From JALZUE01 sp051251725 (lineage in GTDB: Bacteria; Pseudomonadota; Gammaproteobacteria; Enterobacterales; Alteromonadaceae): a stretch of 64,000 nucleotides of DNA. Made by a program: the position numbers and the translations under genes. Of this stretch, positions 54,054 to 62,534 are shown piece after piece. Every line of letters begins with the position of its first letter. The first letter of the stretch is position 1. Below the pieces are notes generated by a model. That model was not told where the DNA came from. It ran no database searches and saw only the letters and a list, made by a program, of their open reading frames with translations. The DNA lies in assembly GCA_051251725.1 (NCBI GenBank), contig JBPOFN010000022.1, positions 1-64,000 on the forward strand. Direction: 5' to 3'.

Positions 54054-56207
54054 TTACGCGGCTTTAGGGTTACTGACCGTAAAAGTGCCAACTAATTGTT
54101 GTAATTTTGCCGCGGTTAAATCAACTTCATTAGAGCTAAACGCTAATTCAGCAATTGACTTAGCCATATGGTGAGTAACATCTGTCACTTCTCGTGCAGT
54201 TTCTCCATTTCTGGCGCTGTTTTGTTCAATAACACTAATGATTTCGAACATTTTATCGACGATATTATGTAACTCGATATTTTCTGACGAGGCCGCTTCA
54301 GTCATTTTTAAGCTTTGATCAACCTCTTTTACCCCTGTTTCCATAAAAGAAACTGCATGTTGGGTTTCTGTCTGTAAGCCATTGATCATGGTTTTTATAT
54401 CATCTGCCGCATCTGCAGTACGCGATGCTAAGCCTCTAACTTCATCGGCCACCACGGAAAAACCACGACCATGCTCGCCAGCACGAGCAGCTTCTATCGC
54501 AGCATTTAAAGCTAATAGATTGGTTTGTCGAGTAATGTCACTAATTACATTCATAATACTGCCAATCTCTGTCATGCGTCCATCGATTGATTTAACACTA
54601 CTGCCGGTTTGTTCGACAATATCTCTGATCGCTTGCGTGCCAGCTTTGGCCGATTCAAAATCTGCTTGCGCTTTTTCAACCACATCAGCCATTGAACGCT
54701 TCATATCTTGTGCGGTTTCAGAGGCATGTAAAATTACCGTTCGTTGTTGCTCAATTAAATTTTGCATCACCGTCATTGAATCTTGCACATGGGTAGAGCT
54801 GACATGTGCTTCTTCATTTCGTTGTAACATCGCTTCATTGGTGCCTTTCACATTATGTGACGCGTGAATAACTTGACCAACAATACCATCTAAATTATCA
54901 ATAAAACTGTTGACCCAGCGACTCATATCACCAGTTTCATCATGTTTTATTTTATCAGGCGCTAACCGCTGCGTTAGGTTTCCTTCACCTTCTGCGATCG
55001 CTCGGATCACCGACGTCATGCCATTAAGCCGATTAGAAACGCGATTGGTGCCAATCGCTGAAAACACAAAACAACTGACAAATAACATTAACATTGAGGT
55101 AATGCTAATGCTGGTTAACGAAAGATCGGTGAAATGATTTAACGCTGTGTTTGCCCCTAATAAGACAAAAACCAAGCTAAAATAAACTTTAACTAAGCCT
55201 AAGTTTATCGAACGACGACGATAAACTTCTTCCAGATCGCCTTCACACATCATGCCCCATTTATCAATAGAGCCCGGCATGGTAAATGTATCACCTTTAC
55301 CGATCACAGGAATATGGCGATAATCTGAGTAACCCGGATAAGTAACAAACAAATTATTACCGTTTTTAATCGTTTCTCTAACACCTGGATGTAATTCACC
55401 GGTTGCGGGATCTGTAAAGCGAATTTCTAATTCAGTATGCTTTTCAATTTTTACCACGCCAAAGTCGGTCGACACCCCTGATTTAAGGTTCTCACCATGG
55501 GAAAAGGAGTTGTCTTCAAATCGTGAACGAGATAAAGCAACCCCGGTTTTTATCGTTGGATCAAATGTTGACTCAACCATAAACAAATAATTGTCACCTG
55601 ACTCTTGATAAATATGTCCTGCCTCTCGTTGGATAATATCGCCAAGCACATCATTGGGCACACGAGCACAGAGAAAACCTTGTAGTTCATTATCTTTAAA
55701 CAAAGGTAGATAAAACATCAAGGTAACTTGGTCATGAAACTTTGATGATGATGCACCGACCGTTAGTGTATCTTCATCAATATAAGGGCCATGTAAAAAC
55801 CGCCCTTTTTTAGCTTGGTTAATCGCTTTGATTTGACTACTTTGACCGCCAACAAATCTGGAAAATGTTGAATGACTAATTACCCCTTCTGGATTTAAGA
55901 CAAAAATTTCAGAAAAGTCAGGGGCATCAATTAGCTTACCGTTAATTAATTGATTAATTGGCGAACTATTATTAACTGAAATAATGTTAGCCAGTGAAGA
56001 TAAGTGTTCCCACTGGTTTTCTGCCCATTGTTGTAATAGCTTTATCCGAGTAGCAGAGATCCCTTCAAATGTTTGCTCAATCGAGGCATAACGTGAGCGA
56101 TTAACAAAACACGACCAAGCTAAAGAAAATTTACCATTACTGCCAAACCACGGTAACCAACGACGCTCTGGCGAAGATAATGCCATCAAAGAACTTTTAA
56201 GACTCAT
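54054..56207 (-). CDS. Methyl-accepting chemotaxis protein with N-terminal cytoplasmic-side sensor
   Basis: The protein has 717 residues from the ATG at 56207. A Cache-like sensor region (about 40-320; FVLNPEGVISHSTFSRFVG, VTLMFYLPLFKDNELQGFL) is not preceded by a membrane helix or signal peptide. Two hydrophobic helices follow at about 337-355 and 364-384. A HAMP-like segment (ISNRLNGM-type, AEGEGNLTQRLAPDK) and the MCP signalling domain come next, with hairpin tip LLALNAAIEAARAGEHGRGFSVVADEVR. No CheR-docking pentapeptide is at the C-terminus. With two helices as a hairpin, the sensor would face the cytoplasm. Confidence 0.88.
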   Translation of the reverse strand: MSLKSSLMALSSPERRWLPWFGSNGKFSLAWSCFVNRSRYASIEQTFEGISATRIKLLQQWAENQWEHLSSLANIISVNNSSPINQLINGKLIDAPDFSEIFVLNPEGVISHSTFSRFVGGQSSQIKAINQAKKGRFLHGPYIDEDTLTVGASSSKFHDQVTLMFYLPLFKDNELQGFLCARVPNDVLGDIIQREAGHIYQESGDNYLFMVESTFDPTIKTGVALSRSRFEDNSFSHGENLKSGVSTDFGVVKIEKHTELEIRFTDPATGELHPGVRETIKNGNNLFVTYPGYSDYRHIPVIGKGDTFTMPGSIDKWGMMCEGDLEEVYRRRSINLGLVKVYFSLVFVLLGANTALNHFTDLSLTSISITSMLMLFVSCFVFSAIGTNRVSNRLNGMTSVIRAIAEGEGNLTQRLAPDKIKHDETGDMSRWVNSFIDNLDGIVGQVIHASHNVKGTNEAMLQRNEEAHVSSTHVQDSMTVMQNLIEQQRTVILHASETAQDMKRSMADVVEKAQADFESAKAGTQAIRDIVEQTGSSVKSIDGRMTEIGSIMNVISDITRQTNLLALNAAIEAARAGEHGRGFSVVADEVRGLASRTADAADDIKTMINGLQTETQHAVSFMETGVKEVDQSLKMTEAASSENIELHNIVDKMFEIISVIEQNSARNGETAREVTDVTHHMAKSIAELAFSSNEVDLTAAKLQQLVGTFTVSNPKAA

Positions 56208-56601
56208 AAAAACCACGTAATACTTAATGCAGATAAATAACTAGATAGCAATATCAAAGCCAAATAATTCAATCGCTACTGCTAGTTATTGATAAAAACC
56301 AAAATAAATCGTAATAAACTGATTTTATTAGATTTAATCAAAATCACATTAAGTAAATATAATAAATATTCCTTACCAATCTGCTTGCACCACAACAAAC
56401 AAACCTTTAACGCACCATTAACGAACAAAAAGTTGCACCATCAAGAACACACAAACCTTATGTTACATAAGGGTATGAAATAACAAAAAACAAAGCGCAC
56501 CAATGATAAGCAATAAAAACCCCAACACAGATCACAGGATAAACAACAACACACAAAGCACCATAAAGGTGAAAACTGCAAAAATAAAACACCATAAACA
56601 A
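56208..56601. other. A/C-rich intergenic region with recurring GCACCA
   Basis: Plus-strand bases from about 56380 to 56600 are dominated by A and C, with little T or G. The word GCACCA recurs at 56387, 56412, 56435, 56497 and 56558 (intervals 25, 23, 62 and 61). No reading frame with protein-like character is present on either strand. It may be a minus-strand leader or an sRNA locus, or a decayed repeat array. The part from 56208 to 56380 is ordinary AT-rich upstream DNA for the receptor gene. Confidence 0.4.
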
Positions 56602-56626
56602 AAAAGGCCAGCATTAGCTGACCTTT
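56602..56626 (-). terminator. Terminator of DUF3083 gene
   Basis: On the minus strand AAAGGTCAGC-TAAT-GCTGGCCTTTTTT forms a stem with one wobble pair and a T-run, 19 bp past the stop codon. Confidence 0.8.
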
Positions 56627-56644
56627 CAAATTAATACATTGTGC

Positions 56645-57766
56645 TTACACTTTACGTACTAACTGCTGATGTAATCGCATTAACATATAATCACGTTCTT
56701 TATTCCAATCTAACTCATTGGCTAACGTAATAATTGATTGTGTGACCTGATTAACAAACTTACCGTAAGTGCGATGCGTTTCATCATACTCATCAGCAAA
56801 GTATACCAAGCGAATATTATCAACTAATTGATCAGGTTCATAAAGACTAACAATATCAGTAACATCATTTTTCGGGTTAAAACCAAGTGAGATGATTTCA
56901 CCGTTAAAAATGGTATTTTCTTCTTTGTCATAACGGACTATAACAGTATTACCGTTTGCAATCATCGCAGCATGCGTTAAGTTATGTTTTTCTGCCGAGG
57001 CTTTAAACGCTTTTTCAATTTTTTCATATAACGGCGCAAACATATCGTCATTGTTGTAGTCGAGTTCAACGTTTTTCAATAAACGACGACTCATGGGTAC
57101 GTTAACAATGGCATAAGTTACATAGGTGTGTTCACCTTCAATTTCATAGCCTTGTTGTAAATAACGGGCTGAAATCTCTCTAAACGTATGTGGTATTGTT
57201 TCTTTACGACCTTTTTCTTTAGCAAAAATATCGTACGTTAAATGTTGATGATCTCTAACTTTTAACTCACCGCCAGCTAAACCAATGCGTTTAGAAATTT
57301 CTTTTACCGCTTTAAATACTTTTTTATGGAAAGCGCCAGAATTAACACGTAATTCATCACCCGTAGCTAAAAATAAAAATTTAACTTTGGTTGAGCGATG
57401 TTCACCCTCAAAATAACCTTTAAAAGTAGAGTTATGTAATGGGCTATAAAAGAAAAATGTTTGCTGTGGGGTATGTAGTACTTGTTGCTCATCACTATGT
57501 CGAACACGAACTAAACGACTATTAGCAACAAAGTTAGCATGTGCGATATTACATTCTTCAACAACATCAAACGCTATTTTAGCTAAGGTTTGATAAAATT
57601 TTTGATAAGGCTTTTCTAATGTTAAATCAACCTTACCAGCAACTAATTCTAATAATTCATCCGTTAACGGCATCTCAGCAATAACGTATTGGTTATCACG
57701 AGCATCTTTTGGTACATAAACTTTTTCTGAAGCACGGCGTTTACGTAATATAGAGCCTGTTCTCAT
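56645..57766 (-). CDS. DUF3083 family protein
   Basis: The ATG at 57766, with AGAGGA eight bases before it, gives 373 residues; a TTG upstream is rejected. The sequence is basic at the N-terminus (MRTGSILRKRRASEKVYVPK) and shows no signal peptide or membrane helix. I recognise it as DUF3083, a family of unknown function known from Alteromonadales. It seems internally duplicated: HANFVANSRLVRVRHSDEQQ in the first half resembles HAAMIANGNTVIVRYDKEEN in the second, each followed by a strand containing KFLFLATGDE or RLVYFADEYDE. No catalytic motif is visible. It is a single gene. Confidence 0.7.
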   Translation of the reverse strand: MRTGSILRKRRASEKVYVPKDARDNQYVIAEMPLTDELLELVAGKVDLTLEKPYQKFYQTLAKIAFDVVEECNIAHANFVANSRLVRVRHSDEQQVLHTPQQTFFFYSPLHNSTFKGYFEGEHRSTKVKFLFLATGDELRVNSGAFHKKVFKAVKEISKRIGLAGGELKVRDHQHLTYDIFAKEKGRKETIPHTFREISARYLQQGYEIEGEHTYVTYAIVNVPMSRRLLKNVELDYNNDDMFAPLYEKIEKAFKASAEKHNLTHAAMIANGNTVIVRYDKEENTIFNGEIISLGFNPKNDVTDIVSLYEPDQLVDNIRLVYFADEYDETHRTYGKFVNQVTQSIITLANELDWNKERDYMLMRLHQQLVRKV

Positions 57767-58090
57767 TTTTTTTCCTCTCTTGTCCAATTCGCCTTAATAT
57801 ATAAGCACCCAATTGGCATAGTTAATAGCAAATCGTAAATGAATATAGCATTTATCTTATTTTTATCGTGAATTATTAATTTAATAATTCAACTTAGTTT
57901 GTCAGCATACTTATCACTTAATTTTAAAATTAATTAAGTTGTTAGCTAAGTATTTACTATATAAGAAAAACCAATTTATTAATACGAAATTAATCCTACT
58001 TTTTATTTTCTTTAATTACAATTCTTTAGCGATAATATTATGGATAAAAATATTACCGTTGAATTTGAACCGTTAAACTCAATATTAAAA
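57767..58090. other. AT-rich gap between DUF748 and DUF3083 genes
   Basis: The 324-bp gap is very AT-rich. A weak inverted repeat (TAATATT / AATATTA near 58036-58055) follows the DUF748 gene stop and might end it. The promoter for the DUF3083 gene must lie here but no confident hexamers were fixed. Confidence 0.4.
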
Positions 58091-60538
58091 TTATAACTTA
58101 AAAGTTAATCTTGGTTTACTGCCTTTACTGCCATCTACTTTCGGTTTGCAAACTAATAATCGAGCCGATTCGATTGCTTGATTTTCGACTAGATACGATT
58201 TGAAGTTAGTAGCTCTTTGCTTTGCAATGTTATGTAAAGCAGAAACTTGTTGCTCTGTTAATTTCGCATCAAATAATAAGCCAATATCTTGCGGCACTGA
58301 AATTGGGCATAATGTCACTTGTAAATCACTTTTATCTTTCATTAACGCTGAAAACTGCGCCATAAAAGTTTGCTGTTCGTCGTTTAACTCGACAATTTCA
58401 GGCGTAAATATTAAATCTTGGACATTAATTTTTAAAGCATAATCACCAGCCATCATGGCAACTTTAACAACACTGGCATAAGGGACAAAGGTGGTAAATA
58501 AATAATCTTTCGCAGCAGAAATAGTCGCTTGTTTCACTAATAAGGTCATTAAGCCTGATAAACCGAATGACGGTGAGCTGATATCGCCAGATAAAGGTAA
58601 GTCGAGTACTACTTTGCCATCATTATCTTTTAACATATTTAATGCCATACCAAAAGGCACAACCGTTTTAACCACTACATTAGTGCCATCAACGCCTTTA
58701 AGCTCAATACCACGTAATATAATTTCAGTATCACCGGCCAATTCAGTGCCGACAATTTTAGCATCAATATTGAGATCTAATTGACCGCTTTCTACTTCAT
58801 GACCAAGTGCGGCTTTCATATAACCTGAAATGTCATGCAAATCGACTTCTCTAATTTTGCCATTAAAAGCATACTCAGGTATTTGAGCAAATGGTGTCAT
58901 CAGCGCATTTAGGGTTAGCGTTGCGTACTTATTACTTTTGCCGATTAAGCTAAGTTTGGTTATGTTATCAACATTTTTGGTATCTATCGCGCCGAGAGTA
59001 AATTCTGTGATATTAAAATCGCGCAGATAATTAGGTGAAATACTTTTATCGTGAAAAGTAAAGCTGGTTTTGTCGCCCGTTTTAAGCTCACCCAGATAGA
59101 AAAATGGACCGACTTGACCGTTTTCTTCAACTTCGTTTGGCGGCTCGGTAGCAAGTTGTTTTGTGTCAGCGCTGATTTTCTTGTCGCCAGCAACGGTATC
59201 AATGTTAGCGTCAGTTGCTTGAGAATTTAAAGCGACTAAATTATTTATCAGCCCCTGTTCATCTTTTTTAATTTCAATATTACTACCTGAGATGATTACC
59301 GAGGCGATAGCAACTAACTCTGGCGCTAGCTGAATTTCATTTATTGCGACATTAGCGATATCCACCATCGACTTATCATCAAGTTCCAAGTTATTCATCA
59401 AGCTAATATTATTAACATTAAGCTGCGGCAACGCGATTTGGTACTGCTCAGGGCTAAGGGTAAATTCAATGCCTGGCAGCGATGTTTGCTTAATTAACAA
59501 TAATTGTTGCTTAAGGTCATCCGTTGTTACTTTACTATTATTAATCACTAAGCCTGCATTACCACTGATTTGTGACAAAGCAAAATTGTCTAAACTAATA
59601 TCTATATTTGAGGCCGTGAATAACACGTTTTCAATAAAAACTTGTTCCGTTAGTGTTGCTACATGCGAGTTAGCTAATTTAGCGGCCAGTTCACTCACGT
59701 TTACCGTTAGTTGCTGCTTATCTAATGTTATTTTATTAGTCGCATCAAATGAAAATTCACTGGTAAATGCTTTGAATTGCTCAGGTAAAAACTGCTTAAA
59801 CCGCCCTAACTGAATAGCTGCTATATGGGTGGTTATTGTTACTTCACCTTGTTGCGCTAATAATTGCCCTGCTATATCAATAACAACCGAAGCGTCATTA
59901 ATTTTGCTATTAATTGAAAGATTAATGTTTTGCTCGGCGATTGATAAATGTAAGTCATTTAACGAAAAATTATTTAATTCAAATTTATGTTGCTGTTGTT
60001 CCAGCGCAAAATTTATTAATGAATTTTCAAGCGTAAATTCAGGAATAATTAACTTATACGGTAATGGCTGATTTTCTTGTGTGGTATTGTCCGCGTCTTC
60101 AGGCTGAGTATTTTCATCTGGCAGTTCAGCACTTACGGCTGCGTTTTGAGCTGCAAGTTTCTTTAAATTGAAGCCGGCAATAGTAAAGTCATTATTTTCA
60201 CCTACAACATCAATCATTAAGCCATCTATGTAAAGCTCTGAGATATAAAGTTCATCAAAAAGGATTTGATGTAATCTCAGCTCTAATTCGAGGTTATCTA
60301 ACGATAATACTTTTTTATCTGAGTCTTGTTCATTAACCGCTAAGTTATTGATGGTTAAATGGGTGCTAAAAGGGTTGTAGCGAATACTCGTGTCGTCTGA
60401 GAGTACTAATTGATAATTAAATAAATGAGATTTTAAATAATGTTTAACAACTAGCGGAGAGAATATCCAAATGATAAAACATAAAGATATAGATATAATT
60501 ATTAGCCACTTACTCAGTGCTTTTAAATAACGGGTCAT
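58091..60538 (-). CDS. DUF748 / AsmA-like protein
   Basis: This is a large protein of 815 residues with one N-terminal membrane helix (residues about 10-32, WLIIISISLCFIIWIFSPLVV) and an otherwise periplasmic body. Repeated short beta-rich segments such as DNLELELRLHQILFDELYISELYIDGL are typical of AsmA-like bridge proteins. GYMKAALGHEVESGQLDLNIDAKIVGTEL and VPFGMALNMLKDNDGKVVLDLPLSGD are typical of DUF748. The C-terminal 90 residues (MKDKSDLQVTLCPISVPQD, TNFKSYLVENQAIESARLLVCKPK) resemble an OmpA-like fold. Members are thought to move lipids or help envelope assembly; this is by analogy. It stands alone. Confidence 0.8.
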   Translation of the reverse strand: MTRYLKALSKWLIIISISLCFIIWIFSPLVVKHYLKSHLFNYQLVLSDDTSIRYNPFSTHLTINNLAVNEQDSDKKVLSLDNLELELRLHQILFDELYISELYIDGLMIDVVGENNDFTIAGFNLKKLAAQNAAVSAELPDENTQPEDADNTTQENQPLPYKLIIPEFTLENSLINFALEQQQHKFELNNFSLNDLHLSIAEQNINLSINSKINDASVVIDIAGQLLAQQGEVTITTHIAAIQLGRFKQFLPEQFKAFTSEFSFDATNKITLDKQQLTVNVSELAAKLANSHVATLTEQVFIENVLFTASNIDISLDNFALSQISGNAGLVINNSKVTTDDLKQQLLLIKQTSLPGIEFTLSPEQYQIALPQLNVNNISLMNNLELDDKSMVDIANVAINEIQLAPELVAIASVIISGSNIEIKKDEQGLINNLVALNSQATDANIDTVAGDKKISADTKQLATEPPNEVEENGQVGPFFYLGELKTGDKTSFTFHDKSISPNYLRDFNITEFTLGAIDTKNVDNITKLSLIGKSNKYATLTLNALMTPFAQIPEYAFNGKIREVDLHDISGYMKAALGHEVESGQLDLNIDAKIVGTELAGDTEIILRGIELKGVDGTNVVVKTVVPFGMALNMLKDNDGKVVLDLPLSGDISSPSFGLSGLMTLLVKQATISAAKDYLFTTFVPYASVVKVAMMAGDYALKINVQDLIFTPEIVELNDEQQTFMAQFSALMKDKSDLQVTLCPISVPQDIGLLFDAKLTEQQVSALHNIAKQRATNFKSYLVENQAIESARLLVCKPKVDGSKGSKPRLTFKL

Positions 60539-60640
60539 TGATCATGATTAAATTAAAAGAATATTGCAGCCATCATAAATAGGAAAAGCATAATCTTCAA
60601 CGCTATTCTAACCTAAGCAAAATAAAATAATTTTTACTTA

Positions 60641-61012
60641 GGGGCTGTTGATCTTTCACGGTTAAATTTTGTTCGGCTCTTTAAAGATAGTAAACCGTTT
60701 TAATCGCGGCGAGCAGTGTGTAGCCTAGTCATTCTAAGCAAATACTGCTCACAGCTTCCGCATCCTGCTCACGCTAAGTACTTACATCCATGTAAGCAAC
60801 AAAGAGTAAAACGTTTTTAGACGAATCCTTCGGACAGCGTTTGTAGGATATTTTTACGGCGTTGCCCCACACGGACGTGGGGTAAGGTGACTTTGCAGGA
60901 GCACAAAGTCTTTATCACCTTTTTATGTGGAATAACCACACGACAAAGGTTCTGCCTTGTATAAATACCCAACAAACTGCTGCAAAAACAATCTCGAAAG
61001 ATCAACAGCCCC
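60641..61012. mobile_element. 372-bp structured element with 17-bp perfect terminal repeats
   Basis: GGGGCTGTTGATCTTTC at the left end is matched by a perfect inverted copy at the right end (60996-61012). TA lies outside each end, as expected of IS630/Tc1-type target duplications. Inside are GAGCAGT / ACTGCTC (60711, 60744), CTTACATCCATGTAAG (60781-60796) and CCCCAC / GTGGGG (about 60864-60881). AAGGTGA / TCACCTT surrounds ACTTTG / CAAAGT. TGTGG-AATAA-CCACA and ACAAAGG / GCCTTGT follow. No transposase is encoded. A one-ended relic lies at 32357. The inner stems suggest a folded RNA or DNA rather than a random deletion product. Confidence 0.75.
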
Positions 61013-61037
61013 TAGGTTAAACAAAGACAATAAATGC

Positions 61038-62291
61038 TTATTGCGTTAATAAAACAAGCTTTTCTTGCGCTTTTTCATGCCCTTTCGCAGCGGCTCGGCT
61101 AAGCCAAAAAAGTGCTTTTTCTTTATCTTCTAATAACAACGGTGATGGTGATTGATAGAGTAAATCGCCAAAGCGATACTCGGCTTTGGTTAAACCAAAT
61201 TTAACTGCTTTCGTTAGCCAATATAAACCGAGGTCAATATTCCCTTCTTGATAAATTAAGTATTGAGCATAATCGTATTGCGCAAGTGCGTAATTATCTT
61301 GTGCCAATTCTTTTAATACTTGTTGGAAAGTTTGCGTTTGTTTAGCGCCGATTACATCGCCGTAAGCTCTTAATATATTGGCATAAATATATTTTGCGTT
61401 GATATCTTCTTGTGCAGATTTTTTAATTTTTAAAAAATATTTATAGCGTTGTGGGTATTTATTTCTAAAGCTATTTTTACCGTGCACGCCAACTCGCCTT
61501 TCGGTGACCAGGCCAAATTGCTCAGTACTTTTTTCATTACGTAGCGCCGGTGAAAACTCACTTTTTAATACAGACTTAATAATAACGTCGTCAAATCTGT
61601 CAATTGGCCATGAAAAAAGAACCTCAGGATCAACTACTTTCCCACTCTTATTAACATCATGTTGAATGATCACTAAACCAGACTCGTCTTCTAGCCCTAA
61701 CTTATCTAAATTGTCATAAGCATTATGGCGGTAGCCGGTATTTAATTTGGCGATTAACTCAGCCGTTTGATTAGCATTAGCTTTTCTCGCTCGCGCTAAT
61801 TTATCTAGGTATTGTGCGTCTTCTTGTCTAAGTTCAAAATTAACTAATTCTTTTGCTGGCTGCGTTATTAATTGGCGTTCGATATTTTTATCTAATATTA
61901 ACGGATAAATTGCCGTAAATAAGGCAAGTTCACTGTATTTCTTGCCATATTCAGTCGCTAACGCTTTCGCTGATATTTTTTGTTCCGCTGTTAATTCCAA
62001 ATAAACTTGATTGGCAAATTTGCCAGCGTTATCGATTTTTTGCTCTGCCGCTAAAAACAGCCAAGCAAATGCGGTTAATTTATCAACCTTACCGGTTTTA
62101 CCTTGATAATGAAGTAATCCTAAGGTTAGCTGCGCTTCACCATTTCCTATTGTAGCAATATTTTCCAGATGTTTTTGTGCCGTGGTAAAGTCGCTATTTT
62201 CAATTGCTTTATTAGCGATTAACAAATTAGCGTTGCTAGAAAATGACAAACTACATAGGAGTAATAGGGATATTTTAATTACTTTTTTCAC
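61038..62291 (-). CDS. Exported Sel1-repeat protein with TonB-C-like domain
   Basis: The protein has 417 residues and a signal peptide (KKVIKISLLLLCSLSFSSNA). Sel1 repeats occur at both ends: residues about 35-90 (GEAQLTLGLLHYQGKTGKVDKLTAFAW) and about 340-410 (AQYDYAQYLIYQEGNIDLGLYWLTKA, AEYRFGDLLYQ, ALFWLSRAAAKGHEKAQEKL). Between them is a domain like the TonB C-terminus (VIIQHDVNKSGKVVDPEVLFSW, then VLKSEFSPALRN). No membrane anchor or proline-rich stalk is present, so it is not a TonB itself. It is probably a periplasmic protein-interaction factor. It is transcribed toward the structured element, which may act as its 3' end. Confidence 0.72.
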   Translation of the reverse strand: MKKVIKISLLLLCSLSFSSNANLLIANKAIENSDFTTAQKHLENIATIGNGEAQLTLGLLHYQGKTGKVDKLTAFAWLFLAAEQKIDNAGKFANQVYLELTAEQKISAKALATEYGKKYSELALFTAIYPLILDKNIERQLITQPAKELVNFELRQEDAQYLDKLARARKANANQTAELIAKLNTGYRHNAYDNLDKLGLEDESGLVIIQHDVNKSGKVVDPEVLFSWPIDRFDDVIIKSVLKSEFSPALRNEKSTEQFGLVTERRVGVHGKNSFRNKYPQRYKYFLKIKKSAQEDINAKYIYANILRAYGDVIGAKQTQTFQQVLKELAQDNYALAQYDYAQYLIYQEGNIDLGLYWLTKAVKFGLTKAEYRFGDLLYQSPSPLLLEDKEKALFWLSRAAAKGHEKAQEKLVLLTQ

Positions 62292-62444
62292 TGCTCATCC
62301 TTAAATAAAATAAAGTTCATTTACAAACCAACCGATTTAAATATAAATAAATTAGTTTCAGTATATAAGAATTATGTAATAAAGAAAGCACTAATAAGAA
62401 GTAATACGTTAGTGCTGGGCGAGCGCTGAACCTTGTTAACAAAA

Positions 62445-62472
62445 AAGCAGGCAAGCTTGTGCTTACCCGCTT
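62445..62472 (-). terminator. Terminator of the partial beta-helix gene
   Basis: On the minus strand AAGCGGGTAAGC-ACAA-GCTTGCCTGCTT pairs with two mismatches and is followed by TTTTGTT, about 63 bp past the stop codon. Confidence 0.75.
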
Positions 62473-62534
62473 AATTTATTTAACTTATTGTCATTAACGA
62501 CACAGCAAAAGACAGCGGCGTCGGTAGACTCAGG

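Noticed and set aside
56289..56483. A 64-codon open frame in the A/C-rich gap
   Set aside because: Lysine, asparagine and histidine excess follows from the base skew alone; no start signal or family similarity.
56387..56563. GCACCA series considered as CRISPR or integron-type repeats
   Set aside because: The repeated word is only six bases, intervals are uneven and no associated genes are present.
60700..60980. Hairpins of the 372-bp element considered as integron attC sites
   Set aside because: No RYYYAAC / GTTRRRY core sites were found and there is no integrase gene; terminal repeats with TA fit transposition better.
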